The position numbers and the translations under genes were made by a program. The notes beneath the pieces were generated by a model. The model saw nothing but the letters and a program-made list of their open reading frames with translations, had not been told where the DNA came from and searched no databases. Shown here in pieces: positions 1-11,615 of a DNA stretch of 64,000 bases (its first letter is position 1; every line of letters starts with the position of its first letter). Source of the stretch: Cristatella mucedo (Eukaryota; Bryozoa; Phylactolaemata; Cristatellidae); assembly GCA_009760855.2 (NCBI GenBank), contig WPIO01000042.1, forward strand, positions 1,770,001 through 1,834,000, read 5' to 3'.

Positions 1-784
1 TGGACAGGTCGCGCCTAAAAGCGGTTCGCTCGGCTGCGGCGGCGGGTGCTCTATTTAGCAAGCCGACTCTTATATCGGCTTAGCGGGTGCAAAAAAAAAA
101 GACTTACTAGTGCAGCCCGCTACGCTGTATGCAGGAGCGGTGCAGCAGCAGTCGCGGCCCGCTCGCGTCTGCTCTCCTCTCGCTGGACCGCTCCACGCCT
201 TGCGGTCACGGTCGCCCAGGCACAATGCCGAGCGTCGCATGCCGCTGCGTCGCCGCTATCTGCATCCGGCCGGCAAGACGTCAGCGAACGTAGCGAATTG
301 GGAACCCGGGGCTCAGCGCGACTCCAAACATCCAAAGGCGCGCCCCTTTAAGCGAGCGGCGATCAGCACGCGAATTCGCTTGCCAGCAGCGTCCATTCGT
401 TTAGCGCAACGAACTGTGGGAGCCGGAGGGTATTTCGCGGAGGGAGCCGCAGCGGCGTCCTCCGCGCCACTCCGGCTTCCTTCCTTCCGGGTCAGGTCTC
501 CCTCCCCCTTCAAGCTCAGCGGCTTGGCCAAGCAAACCGCTCGCGGGCTGCTGGAGCATCAAAGACGCAACGCGCAGCTTTTAAGAAATAATCACAATAC
601 ATAGAGACGAAACTCACAGAGATCAGTTAGAAATGCTTACCAAACGAACGCTCCGCGGCTATGTAATGTTAGTTAGGGCCGATGCATTGATTTGGCTAAT
701 CCAAGTTGCGTTACGCAGTTTAATAATAATAGCTAACACTATTGTTTTTATTTTAAAAATGACTCATAAAAAATGTTTGTCATG
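1..784. other. GC-rich flank, no gene recognised
   Basis: Several frames are open over 60-160 codons, but overlapping opposite frames are open as well, which is expected in GC-rich DNA. The translations are Ala/Arg/Ser-rich with no domain I recognise. The stretch after 580 turns AT-rich. I see no splice or promoter arrangement I can support. Confidence 0.5.
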
Positions 785-828
785 TTCCCTAAGAGAGCTA
801 TACCTCTCAAGAATGGACGATTAGGCGG
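785..828 (-). repeat. degenerate LINE-A/SINE-II type 3' tail
   Basis: The pattern ccctaagagagctatacctctca resembles the better copies at 2335-2386 and 7872-7925, where a loop of agagaact/atctct sits between complementary GCGCC and GGCGC arms. The arms are eroded here. This is a weak, old copy. Confidence 0.35.
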
Positions 829-849
829 TTAACAGATACAAAAATTATA

Positions 850-893
850 TATGTGTGTGCGTGCGTGCGTGCGCGCGCGTGCGTGCGTATGTG
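850..893. repeat. (TG)n / (TGCG)n microsatellite
   Basis: An alternating purine-pyrimidine run of TG, GTGC and GC steps. Such DNA can adopt the Z form. It contains no gene. Confidence 0.9.
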
Positions 894-1107
894 TACGTTT
901 ACAACTTCGTCAAGTCGAGCGGATATTGTGATGTCAATTGATAGGGAGTTTCAGGCTTCGGATGTCTTCAAACTATTTCATGTTGATTAGCAGCTGAACC
1001 TGAACGGGTTAAGCACCACGCGGTCCGCGTCAGGGGAGCTGATGTCATTAGCGGAAGCCGATAGCCATTGAAGACGCATAAGCCGAGGCTAAAGAATGAA
1101 TAGATAT

Positions 1108-1163
1108 ATAATAATAGAAAATATATAATAATAATAATAATAATAATAGATAATAGATAATAG
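1108..1163. repeat. (ATA)n microsatellite
   Basis: A run of ATA/ATAG triplets. Comparable ATT/AAT runs elsewhere in the window mark LINE-A 3' ends, but no LINE body is recognisable next to this one. The stretch 1164-1778 shows no supportable gene. Confidence 0.8.
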
Positions 1164-1778
1164 AATGACATCGATCTGAGTGACGGAACCTTTAAGTCAA
1201 AGCGCTCGCAGAGGAAGAGCGGGTCGGAGAGAAGTGGCTGGCTACTGTCTCAGCTGCGACGCTCGCTACAGGTGAGCTTCGCTGCCGCGTTTTGCATAAC
1301 TGGTCTTCTGAGGGCGTCTTATTGCGTGAAGGGCCGGAAGACCGTCGAGGGACGAGTTACGAAGGTGTGGACGGAAAGAGCTACAGACGTACCGAGCTTA
1401 ATTTCGGGCCAGTTGAGGCACGGCAAGACGCGTCTCTCACTCAAAATTCCCTCATCAGCCAGCCTCCAGCCTCTTCTCTCTATCCTCTAGTCTTCCTCTT
1501 GCTTCTACCCTCTGCGCTACCTTTCGGCGAAATGTAAAGTAACAAGATGCTTTTTCTTTTAAAGTGTGTATTTTTATTATTATTTTCTAACCAAGCTGAA
1601 ATATTTTCTAGTGACCAAGACTTCCATTTGCGTACACACGGGCCATGGTTTCTCCATCGTACGCATTGCGACATTTCCCGACTAGAAGCCACTTGAAGCG
1701 GAAGTAAAAACCTACCTGCACCTTAAAAACTTCGTTTTATCCTGATCAACTGTCCTTAATGGGCTTATGCAGATGCAT

Positions 1779-1897
1779 CTATAATAATAATAATAATAAA
1801 TTTGTGTAGCACCCTCAGAGAACTGAATCTCTCTCTAGGCACTTTACAGGTGCTGCATATAAAGCTTTACCAAATGCTTGGTGGGAACAATCTATGC
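1779..1897 (-). repeat. LINE-A-type 3' tail, subfamily with extra 40 bp
   Basis: Read on the minus strand, a stem-loop tail with arms around an agagaact/atctct loop runs into (ATT)n. Beyond the stem lies a segment (gctgcatataaagctttacc, then aaatgcttggtgg) also found at 62215-62281. The two copies therefore define a subfamily, or a short non-autonomous element, distinct from the commoner tails that continue into gctgcaaagg. Confidence 0.65.
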
Positions 1898-1929
1898 ACG
1901 TTATTACAGTGTATCAGTCAGTTTACATG

Positions 1930-1990
1930 CTTTCTTTCTAGCCAATGCAAAGTGCTTCGGAAGAGATTGAGTTCTCTTAAGGCTTTGTAA
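1930..1990 (+). repeat. short LINE-A 3' tail, opposite orientation
   Basis: The sequence gccaatgcaaagtgct ... agagattgagttctcttaagg is the plus-strand form of the LINE-A tail. Together with the minus-strand copy just upstream it forms a small inverted pair. Confidence 0.55.
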
Positions 1991-2059
1991 AAAGATATTT
2001 ATATATAATTAATATGAATATTATCATTATTATATATATATATATATATCTCTATAACT

Positions 2060-2170
2060 AGCTGCATGCGTGGGTTTGGTGCTTGTACTTAACTACCGTG
2101 GTCGTAGGTTCGAGTCCTGCATCATGCAATCCTGTACGAGAGCCGAGGTGATAACTGCTAAGATTCATCT
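2060..2170 (+). mobile_element. degenerate tRNA-like SINE head
   Basis: The segment contains gtggtcgtaggttcgagtcctg. Its ggttcgagtcc core is a B-box of the RNA polymerase III promoter, as in the SINE-I heads. The A-box is eroded and no clear 3' end is visible. Confidence 0.4.
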
Positions 2171-2334
2171 GCCGCTACATATTTTGAGGTCTCATATTTA
2201 TTTTATGTATAGAAGCGCACCGTGTCTGTTACTGCAGCTGGTGGCAGGTCTCGTGAGTGGCGCTCACAAGCGAATTTACATCGAATGGCGGTCTGGCAAT
2301 AAACTGCATATTATAAGCGTAATATATATGTGTA

Positions 2335-2386
2335 TTATTTATATCTATAGCGCCCTAAGAGAACTTTATCTCTATTTAGGCGCTTC
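2335..2386 (-). repeat. LINE-A/SINE-II type 3' tail
   Basis: The sequence tagcgccctaagagaactttatctctatttaggcgc is a clean stem-loop tail on the minus strand. Its loop matches the SINE-II copies (tctctattcaggcgc) better than LINE-A, so it is probably a SINE-II 3' end that lost its head. Confidence 0.65.
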
Positions 2387-2420
2387 ACATAGATATAGAT
2401 CTGTCTTTGTCTCTGATATA

Positions 2421-2454
2421 TGTATGTGTGTGTGTGTGTGTGTGTGCGCGTTCG

Positions 2455-2486
<32 letters not shown>

Positions 2487-2498
2487 TGTGTGTGTGTA
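2421..2498. repeat. (TG)n/(CGTG)n microsatellite
   Basis: TG repeats grade into GCGT repeats and back to TG. The stretch 2499-3028 downstream holds no gene that I can support. Confidence 0.9.
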
Positions 2499-3028
2499 GA
2501 TCTGTCTCGGTCTCTGCAGGCTCGTTAGCTTTGCTAATGGCGTACACAAAATAGCCCGACCGAAAGGTCACAAGCCCATCGGGTCACATGCGCTAGCGCC
2601 GATTGGCATCCACGCCAACGAACGAGCTGCACGGCAGCACGAGCTGTCGCTCGAGTCTGGAGCGGTAGAGGGTGGCTCATAGAGGCAGCTACAGCTGCCC
2701 ATAGAAACGCCATTTCGCCCTTCGACCCTACCTTCGCCTGAGAGGCGCCGACATAGATAAACAAGGTCTTTTTTTAGGTGGCGGGACTTTTTTTATGCGG
2801 CTCCGTCGTTCCACTCTTACGGCGGATGTCCAGACCAGGAAGCCAGAAAGCGTGGTCCTCTGCTTCGACCACACGATGCGGGCGGCGGGTGACACCGAGC
2901 TTAGCGAGTGGCAAAGCAAAGCAAATAGGATAGCGTGCGAGCATGGGAAAGAGGGAGGGATTGGAAGATAGAAAGAGTGGTGGAGACAGTGAGGAGAGAT
3001 AGTGAGGAGATATAGTGAGGAGATATAG

Positions 3029-3386
3029 TGGGCGAGAGAGAGAGAGAGAGTGGGCGACAGAGAGTGGGCGAGAGAGAGAGTGAGGGAGAGAGTGAGGGAG
3101 AGAGTGAGAGGGAGGAAGGAAGAGAGAAAGAGTGGCAGAGAGAGAGAGAGAGAGAGAGAGAGATTGGGAGAGAGAGGAAGAGAAAAGGAGAGAAAGAGGA
3201 AGAGAGAGAGAGAGAGAGAGAGATTGGGAGAGATTTGGAGAGAGAGAGATTATGACAAGACAGGGATTGAGAGAGATAAAGAGTGGTGGAGAGAGTGGGA
3301 GATAAGTGGGGTAGAGAGAGTGGGGAAAGAGAGTGGGAGAGAGAGCGAGAGATGAAGAGTGAGGGAGAGAGGAAGAGAGAGAGAGT

Positions 3387-3421
<35 letters not shown>

Positions 3422-3520
3422 GGAGAAAGAGAGATTGGTGGAGAGAGTGTGAGAGAGGGGAAGAGAGAGAGGAAGAGAGAGAGGGAGAGATTGGGATATA
3501 GATTGGTAAAGAGAGATTGG

Positions 3521-3561
<41 letters not shown>

Positions 3562-3568
3562 GGGAGAG
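3029..3568. repeat. imperfect (GA)n purine tract, about 540 bp
   Basis: The plus strand is almost purely purine, with GA repeats broken by GGGA, GATTGGGAGA and similar words. The word gattgggagagag recurs, so this is an interrupted array grading into a short minisatellite. Open frames here are repeat artefacts (Arg-Glu runs). Confidence 0.95.
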
Positions 3569-4918
3569 ATCAGACCGAGCGGTTTGTTAGTACTCGGGTC
3601 CACCGAGTACCTTTCGCCGAGCTGGCCACTTTAGAAGCAACAACGCCGCCGATTCTAGAGAGCCGCGATGAAAGGGGGCGGGAACGCTTGCTTGGCATTC
3701 ACGGCGCTTCGCTCAGGGCTAGACCACGGACGGACCTCGGATTCTGTGGACAGCGGTAGACCGCTAGCGAGGAGAAGCGGTAGACCGCTAGCGAGGAGAA
3801 GTGTGGCCTATAGCGAACCGCGGGAGCGCCCAGCTCCTGCCTGTCGGCCGGGCGTAGAAACTCCAGACGACGACGGAACTGGCCAGCGCAGGCATATCTG
3901 GGTGGCCTGAATAGATTTCCAAGTAAGGGTAGTCGTGATAAGGTCAGCTGTAATCCCGTGGCCCGCAGCGCCGACGCGGCTGGGTAGCCACGCACGGGAG
4001 CCGGCCTCAGCCAGCGCACGGCTCGACTGACGCGCTAGTGCCAGCCGTACTTTCGCTGCCATTTTGTGGAGCGGGCTGGCGGGAGGGGGCGGGGTTCCCG
4101 CCGCGTACCTGCCGACTGCCGCTGTTTGCGCCGGATCGGTTTGCCTCTCAGAGTTTGTCCTATCCAGCGCCGTCGATGAGCGGTCGCGCACGGGCTACCG
4201 AGTGTCCGAGAAGCGCGTACGTACGCTGGCAGACCAACTCTCTGCGAGCTACCAGTAGCCACGTCGGCCTGCAAGCAGCTCTTTGTCTGCACTCGCACTG
4301 TTGACAGCTCGAGGGCGTCGACACAAAATGTGTCGTGCCGCCTCGTAGGGCGGCGCGCGTAAGCGCTAGAGGGGCGAGCGCGCTGCCGCACTTCCGAGTA
4401 TCTCTCACGAGCGATGCAAAACCCGAGCAATTTACTTTGCGGCGCTGAGGAGGCTGCGCGGAGGAAGCTGCGCGGAGGAGGCTGCCGCGTGGCCGCCGGG
4501 CGGTCATTCAGCTCGGCGGCTTCATTCTGCACCCGCTGCAGCATTTGGCGGCGCAGGCGAGGCAGCCACTCGAGATTGCTCGAAGCCACCAGAAAAAGAG
4601 GCGCCGCCGTTGCGCCGCCGCCGCACGGTCGGCACGCTGTGTCGTTGCCAGCGACCGCTGGCTCGAAAGTTGCTTGGCGCATTTTCGCAGCGGCATTCGA
4701 ACGGCGTGCGTGCGAGTGAGCGAGCGAGCTCGGACGCAAATAAATTTCAACGTCGACGCGGCTCAACCAGCAGCAGCCGGCTGTTGGCGCCGCCGCCGCC
4801 GCGTTACCGCCGCCGCCGCGTTACCGCTGCGGCGGCGGCGCCGCGCGATGAGCAGCAGTAGCCCGTAGGAGTCGAGCCAAAACAGCAAGAGCGTCACCAG
4901 CGTCGAGCGCTCTCTTCC
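3569..4918. other. GC-rich region, no gene recognised
   Basis: Long frames are open on both strands, including one of 243 codons on the minus strand at 4035-4766. Their products are compositionally biased (Arg/Ala/Pro) and match nothing I recognise. A perfect 24-bp tandem duplication lies at 3752-3775 and 3776-3799. A CpG-rich promoter-like block is possible around 4.4-4.9 kb. Confidence 0.5.
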
Positions 4919-4966
4919 CGCCCCCCCCCCCCCCCCCCCCCGCCCCCCCCCCGCCCCGCCCCGAGC
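4919..4966. repeat. poly(C) run
   Basis: A nearly pure C run with rare G, about 45 bp long. The minus strand is a long G-run and could form G-quadruplexes. The exact length is likely to be unreliable in an assembly. Confidence 0.9.
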
Positions 4967-5338
4967 AGCTCACATTTCCTGTTAAGCCTGTAGTTGCAAC
5001 CGATTCTCTGACGCCGTTATTTATTACTCAGCCCATTCTGCGCAGTGTGTATTTACTTCTCTCGTGCTCAAGCACCGGTTCCGCATAAACGGATCGTCGC
5101 GCAATAACAACAGGATCGTGCAAGCTAGTCCCCTCCCCCATGCCCGTCTCCGAGAGCTGCACACCGACACTAATCATAGTTACGCGCCCAGAGCCACCAA
5201 GAACCTCTCCGATCGACGTTCTCGCTTTCGAGAAGCTCTGCCCTGAGACCGCTGCGAGATCGTAGCTCCAGCCGGAAATCCGGTTGCCGAGTTCTATCTA
5301 CGCTTTACAGACGCCGCGGGGCTCGAGCCAGATTGGTT

Positions 5339-5396
5339 GAAGGTCATTGAAGGTCATCGATGGCCGTTCAAGGTCATTCAAGGTCATTCAAGGCGT
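5339..5396 (+). promoter_or_regulatory. 10-bp tandem array containing AAGGTCA half-sites
   Basis: Six 10-bp units follow one another. Four of them contain AAGGTCA, the nuclear receptor half-site AGGTCA with the 5' A favoured by several orphan receptors. Adjacent AGGTCA cores are direct repeats with 4-bp spacing. Being a short tandem repeat, it may be mere slippage, and no gene next to it is recognised. Confidence 0.35.
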
Positions 5397-6017
5397 ACTC
5401 GTTGCTCCTGGGCCAAACCAAGTGGGAAGAGACCAGACCTCTGTCGACAATGGTTGCCGTCGTGCTGATCGCATACCGAATTGTAAGAAAGTAAAGTATA
5501 ATACTAGTAATAATACTGTATTTACATATAAATGAATACGTATATGTACATACATATATGTGCTGTAAGCAAATACATATAAATATTTATTTATGTGTAT
5601 TTACTTACAAAGAGCTCAAAGAGCAAGCAAGCTCTTTCAAGATACCTGTATAGGCTTGAAACGCAGCATACTGCAGCGGAGGTGATCTGTAGCAATTAAA
5701 TGCACGATTCCAGCATGTGAAAGCATATTTTAGATCATTCCCATGGACGAGGCAAATGTATATGGAGCAGGCGAGTTTTAGCTTCACTCTAAATGCAATC
5801 AAGTTAGGGGATCTCGCGATGCTTATCTAGCGAGAGCATTGAGGGCTTTGAGTTCGCAGAAACTTAAATCGAGATGTTGGAAGGATGTGAGGCTGGCTAG
5901 ATGCACAATCCAACAACCAACCAAAGTCAGATGACCGATCATTGGATGAGAGTCTTGAGGAGTAACCATTTCAGCTAGGTAATGCCGGGAGACAGAAGCG
6001 AAGGAGACAACATCAGT

Positions 6018-6064
6018 AGATCAGCAGATCTGCTGATCAGCAGATCTCTGATCAGCAGATCTCT
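6018..6064. repeat. 20-bp perfect palindrome plus tandem repeat
   Basis: Positions 6019-6038 read gatcagcagatctgctgatc, a perfect palindrome. It is followed by two further copies of the gatcagcagatctct unit. It may be a cruciform-forming slippage product. Confidence 0.8.
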
Positions 6065-6996
6065 GAAGAAGTAGATGCAGATGAAAGCGCACAGCAGCGA
6101 TGGCTGGGAGCGATGCTACCGGTCGCTCGCTTCGCTCTCGCCAGAGAGACGTTCGAAGAGAGATTCATAGAAATGTGGATTGGATGGCACCGTGCTAGGA
6201 CTAAAGCGGTTTCGGTATCCTCGTTGACTATTTATTACGACGGTGTTATTGCCAGTCTAATTGAGAAAGTTAGCTGTCATCCGAGAGTGAATGTCAGCTG
6301 TACAAGCTGCAAGGACGTCGAGCGAAACCCTGAGGGCTATAATGCTTAGAGAGATCAAAGCGCGAGGGGGGATGTGACGGAGGTGTGTCGTCCGCATGGA
6401 AATGAAAGACTAGATGGCGTTGAGCGATTGCAGCAGCTAGATTAGTAGTATGAATTGTAAAACAAAAGTAGACCGAGAGCGGATTTTAGCGGTAGCCCAC
6501 ACTTCAAAGGCTCTCCGTCTGGCAGCAGAAGGCCTTCGATTTCTATTGTCTGAAATCTCTGGCTGAGACCTGACCTAGGCCATTGCAGCGCAGTGACAGC
6601 GATGCCTAGACGTGCCGAGAAGTGCTCATGACGCGTTCGGCGGTCAATGAACGCAGGAGCTGGCTAGGGATGCCGTGGAACTAGCAGAGAGGCTCCGTGC
6701 CGAAGTCTTCGTCTTAGGTGTGGTCACCGAGGTAGTTCATTCTTGATCACCGATTGACTCTAAACTTCGACTGGCCTGCTATGTTCTCAAGTTTAAGCAT
6801 AAGGCTTAATCTGTTCTGCCGCTGGTTGTTCAAGTGTTCTTAATATGAACTACCAAAGGGAGACTGAAAGGAACTATTTTACTTAAGTCCTCCTGGATTT
6901 CATTAGCAGAGGTCTGTCAATGGCCTCTTTGAAGGATTCGGAAAAACATGAGGCTGCAGGCTTGTTTAGTATGTTTCCCTCTGTCTCTTTGTCTCT

Positions 6997-7871
<875 letters not shown>

Positions 7872-8015
7872 GTGTATAATTCGTTTGCATAGCGTCCCAA
7901 GAGAACTTGATCTCTATTCAGGCGCTTGACAATATGCCTTGGGGCTCGAGCCCACGACCTCAACCAGACCTTGGTCGGGGCGAGCACCTTAACCACTGTA
8001 CCAAACCAGCTCGGC
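7872..8015 (-). mobile_element. SINE-II copy (tRNA-like head, LINE-A-like tail)
   Basis: On the minus strand the element reads tRNA-like head, then tail. The head has an A-box-like stretch (ccaaaccagc, cagtggttaaggtgctc in sense) and a B-box (ggctcgagcc, in sense gtgggctcgagccc). The tail is the stem-loop gcgcctgaatagagatcaagttctcttggg. Two other copies, at 12558-12708 and 27015-27172, share the whole structure. Confidence 0.75.
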
Positions 8016-8223
8016 AGTTTGTGAACTCGAGCTCGTGCGGCACATGTGCTCGAATACATTCTTGCCACGCGTGCACGCGTTTAGGCAGATGCATCCCCCA
8101 CACCCACAAACACGTGCTCGAGCCCACGCACTCAAGCGCGAGAAGGCACCGGCAGCACTTGCCAATATGGGCGCTTGGGCAAATAGGAGCTCGCGTCCGA
8201 ATGAGGAGAGTAAGGGTGAAGGT

Positions 8224-8330
<107 letters not shown>

Positions 8331-8705
8331 CTGCATTTCCATTATTGCAGTTATTGATGGCCTATGAGCACGGCATCGCAAGCAGGCAGCACGACGCGTT
8401 TGGTGAGGAGCTGATGCACGGCCCACATCTGCTTAGCGGCTGCATTGATTCCCAATTAGTCAGCTCCCCCTCCCCCCCCCCGGCGTCTGACCGACGTCGA
8501 CATGGATGCTGCTGGCGCTAGTGCTGCTGTTGGCTGCACTGCGGCTGCTGCTGCTGCACGGCCGGCACGTGGGAGCGTGAGCTTCAAGAGCTTCAAGAGC
8601 TCCATTCGTGGAAATATGCCACATATGTCGCTGCGTCACACTTCGTTAACGGCTATAGCTGGGGGCCGTATCCCGCCTCCTCCTCGATTTTTCTCCATTT
8701 GCCGT

Positions 8706-8882
8706 CGGCGAGCGGCGATGGCACACTAGGTAAGGGCGGTTGCTTTTCCCGACCTCAGTCTCTAGGTCGTAGGCTCGAATCCTGCAGCAGGTGATTCTTT
8801 ACCACCGCCAGAAGCAGTGGTGGTAGACGGAAAGGCTCTTCTGCCGCTATGCAAAAGAGGCTGTTAAATCAGCTGGTATATA
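8706..8882 (+). mobile_element. SINE-I copy, diverged
   Basis: The head reads gcgatggcacactaggtaagg (A-box region) and gtcgtaggctcgaatcctgc (B-box). The body is gtggtggtagacggaaaggctcttctgccgctatgcaaaagaggctgtt, followed by aaatcagct. It aligns over its full length with the copies at 11205, 23098, 56474 and 56993. Divergence is higher than in the 56.5-kb copy. Confidence 0.75.
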
Positions 8883-10149
8883 TATTTTTTATTCCGACGG
8901 TCTTCTGTCAAAGAGTAGCCAGATTTCCTTGAGCTGCAGCTCTCCCGGATGTCGCAGGAGTGCACACCGAGTCTGCGGCCGACTACCGCCCACCCACCAG
9001 TGGCAGCCAGAGGGGGGAGGGCATACGGGCCCTCGTGTGCTGCCACTCAGCTGTACAAAATTTCGCGTGGGCAAAGAGGCTCGCACCGGAGTTGAAGTCG
9101 CGTCTAAGGTTTCGATTCGCCAAATTTCCGTTCGTCTCCCACAATCGACTCACTCCGAAATACTCATCTGCTTATGCTAAGCGCTCAGGGGCGTCGCACC
9201 TCTCTGTTTGTCGCCCCCTCCACTGTCAAACTTCGAACTGCACACCTTCCTCATGCTAGGCGCACAGCTCCGTGCAGCGCTCCGTGCGTCTCGTGCAGAA
9301 TTGCCGTGTCGCACCAAGTGACCGACGCTGGACTGCGTGCGCGCGCCGCTCGCAGGGCTTTGCCTTCTTGAGCAATCGAAAGTCTCTGTCGCACCTCATG
9401 CCGAGAGCGAAGCCAAGAGCTGCGGCGAGGCAAGGACGAGGTGTCGGCTACAAACTCGGCGTGCGGCCTCCACGGCCTGGACAGAGCTATGCCGTCGTAA
9501 GCATAGCGCTCACCGCCCGAGGAGCTTAGTCTCAGCTGACGAGTGACGAACGCCGTTCACTGACTCTGAACTCTGAACTTTGGAATCGCGGCGATGCGGC
9601 TGGCGCGACTGGCGCGAGCCGCATCGACGCATCGACGCAGGCGTGCAGGCAGGCAGGCGCGCCGAAGACAGTCGAAGGCTGCAGCAGTTCAATGAAGCCA
9701 ATAAGCCAATGAAGCCTAAGCGTCCGCATCCGTAGAGGCGTAGAGAAGTGCATTTGACAGCGAGGCTCGCCGGCATTCTGTCTGTCAGCCGCCATGGCAT
9801 ACACCAAGGCGCCGTGGCCTGGCGCTCAAATCAGCTCGAATGCCACAAACGTCAACTCCGGGCGCGCACAGCTGGCAGACGATTACACGGCTACTACCGC
9901 TTGGATGCGGCCTTGGCCTTGGCAGCGACAAGCAGCTCCGAGAGTTCGGAGGAGCCGTCCGTCGCGGCGTGCGGGGCAGTGCAGGCGTGAGCGGTGGTGA
10001 CTCCCACTCTCGGAGCTGGCGCCGGGCCAGCAGCTAGCGGCGGACGGGTTCTAGCGACTGCTGCTGCTGCTGCGGCGGCTCGTGGCAGTGAAGAGCACCG
10101 TACTATATCCGGCAGCCTCGTTTCTATACAGCGGCGGCAGGGGAGCCTG
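8883..10149. other. GC-rich region, no gene recognised
   Basis: Several 60-100-codon frames overlap on both strands without domain content. The composition resembles other CpG-rich blocks of the window. I see no repeat family in it. Confidence 0.45.
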
Positions 10150-10238
10150 GGCGGTGAGTACTTACTCCCTCTGGCGGCGGGCAATAATGAATTGCCAGCT
10201 GCCGGACTCGAACCCGCGACCTTTCCTTTAACAGTGAT
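10150..10238 (-). mobile_element. degenerate SINE head
   Basis: The sequence ctgccggactcgaacccgcgacc is the antisense of a B-box region. The same ctgccggactcgaacccgcc string occurs at 26011-26032, so the two are related degenerate heads. No complete element is recognisable. Confidence 0.45.
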
Positions 10239-10244
10239 AAAAAG

Positions 10245-10346
10245 AAGAAGAACATATTTGCGTACCATCCTCAGAGAACTTGTCCTCTCTAGGCACTTTA
10301 CATTTGCCGCAAAGGAAGCACGATCAAACGGCTAGTGGTGGCACGC
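10245..10346 (-). repeat. LINE-A 3' tail
   Basis: Antisense stem-loop tail (ccatcctcagagaacttgtcctctctaggcactttacatttg) followed by the gccgcaaagg-aagcacgatcaaacgg segment that precedes the stem in LINE-A. No coding part remains. Confidence 0.7.
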
Positions 10347-10597
10347 TCTCAATGTCAACAATCATAACGTGGTTGCAGGTGACATGCACACGGCCAACGT
10401 GCAAATATATGCAGGCGTAGCCACGACTTGGGTGGGACGACCTGCCGCCTCAATTGTCTCTAGCCGCTATAGACTTTGGCTGAGCCAACTGAAGATACGC
10501 TGGGATAGATACTCGTGGCAGCTGCCAGCCCTGCTCGCTGCCTTCGCAACTTCGTCTCGATGCAGCTAGGCTCGAGCACGTCACTCTCGCTGCCCCT

Positions 10598-10795
10598 CCT
10601 CCCAGATCACTTCCTCCTCCTCCTCCTATATCACTTCCTCCTCCTCCTAGATCACTTCCTCCTCCCAGTCCTCCTCCCAGATCACTTCCTCCCAGATCAC
10701 TTCCTCCTCCTCCTAGATCACTTCCTCCTCCCAGGTCCTCCTCCCAGATCACTTCCTCCCAGATCACTTCGGCCCAGATCACTTCCTTGCCGGCA
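10598..10795. repeat. minisatellite of CCTCCTCCCAGATCACTT-like units
   Basis: About ten variant units combine runs of TCC triplets with the word agatcactt. It explains the Asp-Leu-Gly-Gly-Gly-Ser frame on the minus strand and the Asp-His-Phe-Leu-Leu frame on the plus strand. Neither is a gene. The stretch 10796-11204 shows no supportable gene. Confidence 0.9.
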
Positions 10796-11204
10796 GTACC
10801 TATGAAAGCCACTTTGGGCCTGAAGGCGGGTACAGCCATCGAAGTTGGTGACTTTCCTGGTAGGGTAGGCCCTGGCACGGCAATGGGGGTGTCGTGCCAT
10901 TCTGCTGTTCTTCGAGTTATCCACCAACTTGGCGAACGACCTTCTGACCAGAAGTGGAGCGGGCATACTGGTTGTGAGATACGTGGGAACTGAAAACCGA
11001 CGAGATCGCTACCGCTGGGGCGATGGCAGTTTCTTACATGGCCTATACAGTGGTTCTCTGTCACTACCCTAGAAAGCGGCACTAATGTCACTTCGGAAAG
11101 CAGCTCAACTGTGGCACTGCAATCAACTTCCAGCCTCGATAATTGCTTCCTGTCTCGTTCCTATCCGGAGCTCTCGAGGCAACAAAATAAAGAACCGGCC
11201 AAGA

Positions 11205-11385
11205 AAAGAAAAATCCTAGCTGATTAAACCGCCTCTTTTTGTATAGCGAAAGAAGAGCCATTACGGCTATCACCACCGCTTGCAGTGGCGACAAAGGATC
11301 GCCCACCACAGGATTCAAACCCACGACGTCGGAACCGAGGTCGTGAAAGCAACCGCCTTACCTAGTGTGCCATCACGGCTCACCA
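11205..11385 (-). mobile_element. SINE-I copy
   Basis: Antisense full-length copy: 3' end motif cctctttttgtatagcg, then the agcc..ggct stem, the gatcgcccaccacaggattc box, and the head ending catcacggctcac. It aligns closely with the plus-strand copy at 56474-56650. The internal B-box gtgggtttgaatcctg differs from GGTTCGAATCC by one base. Confidence 0.85.
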
Positions 11386-11439
11386 AAGACCTCGCATGCA
11401 GATTACCACGCTGATCACATTGTGATGGTTTAATTAAAA

Positions 11440-11529
11440 ACGAGAGAGAGAGAGAGTAGGCGAGACTTGGTAAGAGAAAGGAGAGGTAGAGTGAGGAGAA
11501 AGGAGAAAGAGGGAAAAGAAGAGATAAAA

Positions 11530-11564
<35 letters not shown>

Positions 11565-11580
11565 AAGAGAGGGAGAGAGT

Positions 11581-11614
<34 letters not shown>

Positions 11615-11615
11615 C
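11440..11615. repeat. imperfect (GA)n tract
   Basis: A purine tract of GA repeats interrupted by AAAG, GGTA and GGGA. Serine-leucine frames on the minus strand are artefacts. Confidence 0.9.

Noticed and set aside
3028-3759. Several Arg-Glu-rich frames of 70-117 codons
   Set aside because: They are translations of the GA tract in various frames.
4035-4766. 243-codon minus-strand frame
   Set aside because: Three other frames are open over the same bases and no domain is recognisable; GC composition explains it.
10450-11091. 213-codon minus-strand frame rich in Gly-Ser-Asp-Leu
   Set aside because: It is produced by the TCCTCCCAGATCACT minisatellite; the rest has no family resemblance.
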